The notes under the pieces are model-generated. The model was not told the DNA's origin. It did not search any database and saw nothing but the letters and a program-made list of their open reading frames with translations. From positions 1-8,658 of the forward strand of contig WJJB01000071.1 of the NCBI GenBank assembly GCA_014729935.1: 8,658 nucleotides of DNA, given 5' to 3'. Origin of the DNA: Candidatus Bathyarchaeota archaeon. Lineage in GTDB: Archaea; Asgardarchaeota; Lokiarchaeia; Sigyniarchaeales; Sigyniarchaeaceae. The stretch's first letter is position 1, and each line of letters opens with the position of its first letter. The translations under genes were made by a program, and so were the position numbers. Positions 5,657 through 8,658 of the stretch are shown here, piece after piece.

Positions 5657-7354
5657 TCATTGAATATATAGCTTCTCGTAGTTAACATCCAAACTATTAA
5701 GATGGATGGGGGCCTTGCTCGAATCCTTCTCCTTGTTCATCTTGGATAGCTGATCCATCATTTTCCCCGCAGCCAAGATGCCAGAGCGCATTGATAGGGC
5801 GTACCCGCCTCCTATTCCAACCCACTGCCCTGCAAGTACCAGGTTAACCATGCTTGTTTTCTGGGGGGTCGGATGCCGAATGGATTGATTGAAAGTTGCC
5901 TTAAATCCCACGAAGGAGCCATCATGGCTTCCCGTGTATCTCCAATAGGTGATTGGTGTTGCAGCTGCCTTCATTCGCAAGTGCTTCAAGATTCCTTTTT
6001 TTCCGATACCCTCCTCGAAATCATGGATGACGCGATCAACAGCCGCTTTTTTCAACTGGCGATAGGCATGGCCTCGTTTGTGTTCGTCAAGCACGACAGA
6101 GTGGTGAAACGCGTCAAATGGCATGAAACGCAACAGCATGATATTGGAATGGCCAGCCGGGCAGCATGTGGGGTCCACGTTGCTGTAAATGTACATGAGA
6201 AATTCGGTGCCATCCTTCAGTTTAATGCAATAGGCGTATTCCGTATAACCGAGATCTTTCATGTCCACATCCAATCCAAGGTACACTGAAAATATAGAAT
6301 CTGCAACCGGTTGCCGTTCCAAGTGGTTGGATAGCGAGCAGAATTTCTTTACATCTCCCTGATCCAGTACTTGGTCAAGCAATATCCGTGGATCACAGCA
6401 CCAGCAAAAAGCACGTGCCTTGATCCTGACGTGCACCCCGGCTTCCTTGTCAAGGGCAATGATTGAATGCACTACATCACCATTCAATTTAGCATGCACG
6501 ACTTGATGATTCAACAGGATGACGCCACCGTGCAGGGCTATTTCGATTGCAAGCAATCTCGTGAGTTCCCCGGAACCACCAAGGATATATTGCGCGCCGG
6601 TGATGAATTTCACGAACGTGGCTGCAAAAAACACGATGGCACTGAGCTCGTGCATTTTAGCCCCGAAAAAGCAAGCAAACTTGAAGATGTCTTCCTTCAG
6701 GCCTTCATCCATGAAGTATGCGTCCAGCACGTCTCTCGCCGATTTGTTGAAATACTTCACGAGACGCGGGATCTTTCCGAAATTCTTCAATGCGAGTTTA
6801 ACTTTTCCAAGCGTGGTGGAATCATTCCAATCTTTCAAGAAACTAGCCATTCCAGTAATCATCTTGAAAAATTTCTTGATATTTCCTTCCTCTGCCGGGT
6901 ACAACGAGGTAATCTCCTCTAGAAATTCTGCTTCATTCAAGCTCATATGGCACTTGCACTCATTCTGCCTATCGATTTTCGTGAGAAATTTCTCGATTTC
7001 CACGCACTCCAGCCTGTTTTCGATACCCAGTTCCTCTAAAATCCTTCCAAAGCTCTCACCCTTTCTCGCGCCGTCCATCATCTGCAGAGATCCTTCAAGC
7101 CGGTAGGGTCCACGAATGAAATTAACGGCATAACCACCAACTTGGCGATTCTTTTCCAGGACAAGGACCCTTTTTCCACTTCTTGCCAGCTTCAATGCGG
7201 TGGAGAGACCCGCCAAACCTGCACCTATCACGCAAGCATCGTAGCCAGCATATATCGATCCTATACGCCTTGCATCGGAAGCACGAGGGATCCTCTCATG
7301 GAAGCAGTACTCATCACCATCCGATTCTTCGAAAAGGTTGAGGATGTGTTCCAT
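5657..7354 (-). CDS. FAD-dependent oxidoreductase, phytoene desaturase / carotenoid isomerase / retinol saturase-like
   Basis: The protein has 565 residues. After a 38-residue N-terminal extension comes a Rossmann dinucleotide site VIGAGLAGLSTALKLA (42-57), with the ribose-binding Glu67 in LVLEKN followed by QVGGYA (71-76). The C-terminal FAD signature NLVLAGQWVGIGGG (504-517) leads into a helix with Gly and Ala spacing typical of CrtI, CrtISO and RetSat proteins. Such enzymes desaturate, isomerise or saturate polyprenyl or carotenoid chains. The mid-region contains CWCCDP and CCPAG Cys clusters whose role is unclear. The last 45 or so residues after the FAD motif are a charged tail. ATG 7354 has no Shine-Dalgarno sequence but lies about 25 bp from a TATA-like box, so the mRNA is probably leaderless. 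The pairing with the flavodoxin-ferredoxin gene suggests a reductive reaction, for instance on isoprenoid lipids. The substrate is not determined by sequence. Confidence 0.88.
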   Translation of the reverse strand: MEHILNLFEESDGDEYCFHERIPRASDARRIGSIYAGYDACVIGAGLAGLSTALKLARSGKRVLVLEKNRQVGGYAVNFIRGPYRLEGSLQMMDGARKGESFGRILEELGIENRLECVEIEKFLTKIDRQNECKCHMSLNEAEFLEEITSLYPAEEGNIKKFFKMITGMASFLKDWNDSTTLGKVKLALKNFGKIPRLVKYFNKSARDVLDAYFMDEGLKEDIFKFACFFGAKMHELSAIVFFAATFVKFITGAQYILGGSGELTRLLAIEIALHGGVILLNHQVVHAKLNGDVVHSIIALDKEAGVHVRIKARAFCWCCDPRILLDQVLDQGDVKKFCSLSNHLERQPVADSIFSVYLGLDVDMKDLGYTEYAYCIKLKDGTEFLMYIYSNVDPTCCPAGHSNIMLLRFMPFDAFHHSVVLDEHKRGHAYRQLKKAAVDRVIHDFEEGIGKKGILKHLRMKAAATPITYWRYTGSHDGSFVGFKATFNQSIRHPTPQKTSMVNLVLAGQWVGIGGGYALSMRSGILAAGKMMDQLSKMNKEKDSSKAPIHLNSLDVNYEKLYIQ

Positions 7355-7374
7355 GATTCTATAAGAAGAAAAAG

Positions 7375-7386
7375 CATATAGAAAAT
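7375..7386 (-). promoter_or_regulatory. TATA box for the FAD oxidoreductase gene
   Basis: The minus strand reads TTTTCTATATGC, centred about 25 bases before the A of ATG 7354, with no ribosome binding site in between. This is the geometry of a leaderless archaeal transcript. Confidence 0.5.
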
Positions 7387-7443
7387 TTGAGGGGTCCGAA
7401 ACTTATCATGGTGAGACCGGGATGGTATCATAGGATGGAAGCC

Positions 7444-7462
7444 TGAATTGTTCCTCAATTCA
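7444..7462. promoter_or_regulatory. Perfect 7-bp inverted repeat between two minus-strand genes
   Basis: TGAATTG (7444-7450) and CAATTCA (7456-7462) are perfect inverted arms around a 5-base centre. The dyad starts 2 bases past the stop codon of the winged-helix gene and lies about 60 bp upstream of the oxidoreductase TATA box. It may be an RNA hairpin at the transcript end (no T-run follows) or a dimeric operator. Confidence 0.4.
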
Positions 7463-7464
7463 AG

Positions 7465-8658
7465 TTAAATATCTTGTGAAGCACGGATCTTTCGGATCAT
7501 TTCTCTCCTACGTTGCAAGGCTTCCTTTCTCAATTTCAGGAATTCTTCTGGTGTGGGAGTTAATTGGGAATAGACTTCCTTGCGCTTCTCATCATCCGTC
7601 ATGGGCGTGAACAATACATCGAAATCAACACGGTCCTTGCAATAGATTAACCACCCATCTTCCTTTTCCTTGAATTCGAGTGAAATTCCCCCGAATTTAT
7701 ATGCTTCTGCTGAAGTTTTCAGGTGCTCGTCCATGAGGTATCCAATGTTGGCACGCATGTCCACGATGGCATATGGATCATCTTGGTACTCTTCCAATGG
7801 CACCCACTGGCGCGAGAGCTCACCGGATAGCTTGGTCATTAATTCCATTGCGATTTCCATGTTTTCCTTGTTCGTTCGGACTGCTAATTCATACACTTCC
7901 TCCAGGTCCCGGTTCTTGTTAAACCGGAGCAAGTAATGCTGCTTTCCTTCCTTCTTGTATTTTTTTAGCTTCACGGGAATAATTGAATTATAGAAGCTAT
8001 AAATCTCGTCCAATAACTCATCTTCGGTAACCGAATCATCCCGTATTTTAACGATGGAAAAATCGTGGAAATATTCCTCCACATAACCTAATTCAAAGAG
8101 CACGCTATCATCGAGATTATCGATATCTTTTGCCACCTTGAAATACAAGTCCTTTTTGGCAAGGATGGAGAGTTTCTCCTCAATAATTCGAGCAATCAAG
8201 TAGTAATGCATCTTGGCATTTCTTGGGATGTAACCAGGATCCTCCATCCTAATTAGTAGTGTCATGGGCTTGAGATTACCCAAGGGGGGCACGATCTCCA
8301 TCCGTGGCATTGTGGTGAGGGGAGTCAAAAAATACAGCATTTGCTGCACTGGTTCCACCAACTTCTCGAGATCAGAAAGACTGGCTCGCCTCTTTCTCAT
8401 CGTGAATGGCAAATTCACCCGGGGAAATTTCATACGTGAAATCAATTCACGTCCATGCGTCTTGAAGGAAGAGATGATAGTGGAGAGTATACGTTGATCC
8501 ACGATTTGCAAGTCTTGTATACTCGAAAGGAAGAATAGATACAAGTTCTCGATGATTTTCTCGTCCTTTCTCTTTCTCGCAAAATACAATCGATACACGC
8601 CAACTTGCTGGGTTTTTATCCGTCCCGCTTCTTCTAATTGTTCGATGTACTTGTATAC
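7465..8658 (-). CDS. Protein with a winged-helix N-terminal domain, 5' end beyond the right edge; otherwise unrecognised
   Basis: The minus-strand frame is open from the right edge to TAA at 7467-7465 (397 visible residues), so the GTG at 8598 is internal, not the true start. The first visible residues, VYKYIEQLEEAGRIK then QQVGVYRLYFARK, have the recognition-helix plus beta-wing pattern of winged helix-turn-helix domains. The rest (about 350 residues) is a mixed alpha/beta, highly charged region that I do not recognise. It has an acidic stretch around ELGYVEEYFHDF and ends with a basic helix (about the last 27 residues, rich in Arg and Lys). No membrane segment, cofactor motif or zinc-binding Cys set is seen. 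A DNA-binding regulator is the likeliest role, inferred from the partial domain only. It is upstream of and co-directional with the oxidoreductase gene. Confidence 0.75.
   Translation of the reverse strand, partial: VYKYIEQLEEAGRIKTQQVGVYRLYFARKRKDEKIIENLYLFFLSSIQDLQIVDQRILSTIISSFKTHGRELISRMKFPRVNLPFTMRKRRASLSDLEKLVEPVQQMLYFLTPLTTMPRMEIVPPLGNLKPMTLLIRMEDPGYIPRNAKMHYYLIARIIEEKLSILAKKDLYFKVAKDIDNLDDSVLFELGYVEEYFHDFSIVKIRDDSVTEDELLDEIYSFYNSIIPVKLKKYKKEGKQHYLLRFNKNRDLEEVYELAVRTNKENMEIAMELMTKLSGELSRQWVPLEEYQDDPYAIVDMRANIGYLMDEHLKTSAEAYKFGGISLEFKEKEDGWLIYCKDRVDFDVLFTPMTDDEKRKEVYSQLTPTPEEFLKLRKEALQRRREMIRKIRASQDI

Noticed and set aside
6519..7106. 195-residue plus-strand frame
   Set aside because: Antisense shadow of the FAD oxidoreductase, with Ser/Ile/Phe-rich composition.

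Overview
The window looks archaeal. Several genes have TATA-like boxes placed about 25-30 bases before a likely transcript start. Two genes look leaderless, while others have Shine-Dalgarno sites of the GAGGT / GGTGA / AGGTGAT type, and GTG starts are used. An Asgard (Promethearchaeota) origin is my best guess, because an IFT52-like GIFT-domain protein sits beside a long proline-rich protein. That placement is inference from gene content, and another archaeal phylum is possible. No rRNA, tRNA, CRISPR array, insertion sequence or integrase was found.

Layout, left to right. (1) 1-595, minus: a proline-rich protein running off the left edge, with a small beta-rich N-terminal domain and a nine-residue tandem repeat at the DNA level (27-bp unit). 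The striking plus-strand reading frames there are shadows. (2) 751-1656, minus: a GIFT-domain (GldG/IFT52-like) protein with a C-terminal coiled coil. (3) 1657-1883: a divergent promoter region with nested inverted repeats. (4) 1884-2063, plus: a 59-residue basic, SAP-like mini-protein, probably leaderless. (5) 2064-2377: a 314-bp gap without a convincing gene that holds four inverted repeats, one a GAGA-capped hairpin. (6) 2378-4657, plus: a penicillin-acylase-family Ntn hydrolase with intact catalytic residues and no signal peptide. (7) 4735-5568, minus: a flavodoxin fused to a two-cluster ferredoxin (EFR1-like). (8) 5657-7354, minus: a CrtI/RetSat-like FAD oxidoreductase. (9) 7465-8658, minus: a long protein cut by the right edge whose visible N-terminus is the end of a winged helix.

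How they may work together. The flavodoxin-ferredoxin protein and the FAD oxidoreductase are in tandem and form a plausible redox pair, in which a low-potential carrier feeds a polyprenyl or carotenoid-type desaturase or saturase. The right-hand winged-helix protein lies just upstream on the same strand and could regulate them; a perfect 7-bp dyad lies between it and the oxidoreductase promoter. The penicillin acylase is convergent with this pair and probably unrelated. The GIFT and proline-rich genes follow each other on the minus strand and may belong together, although each appears to have its own promoter.
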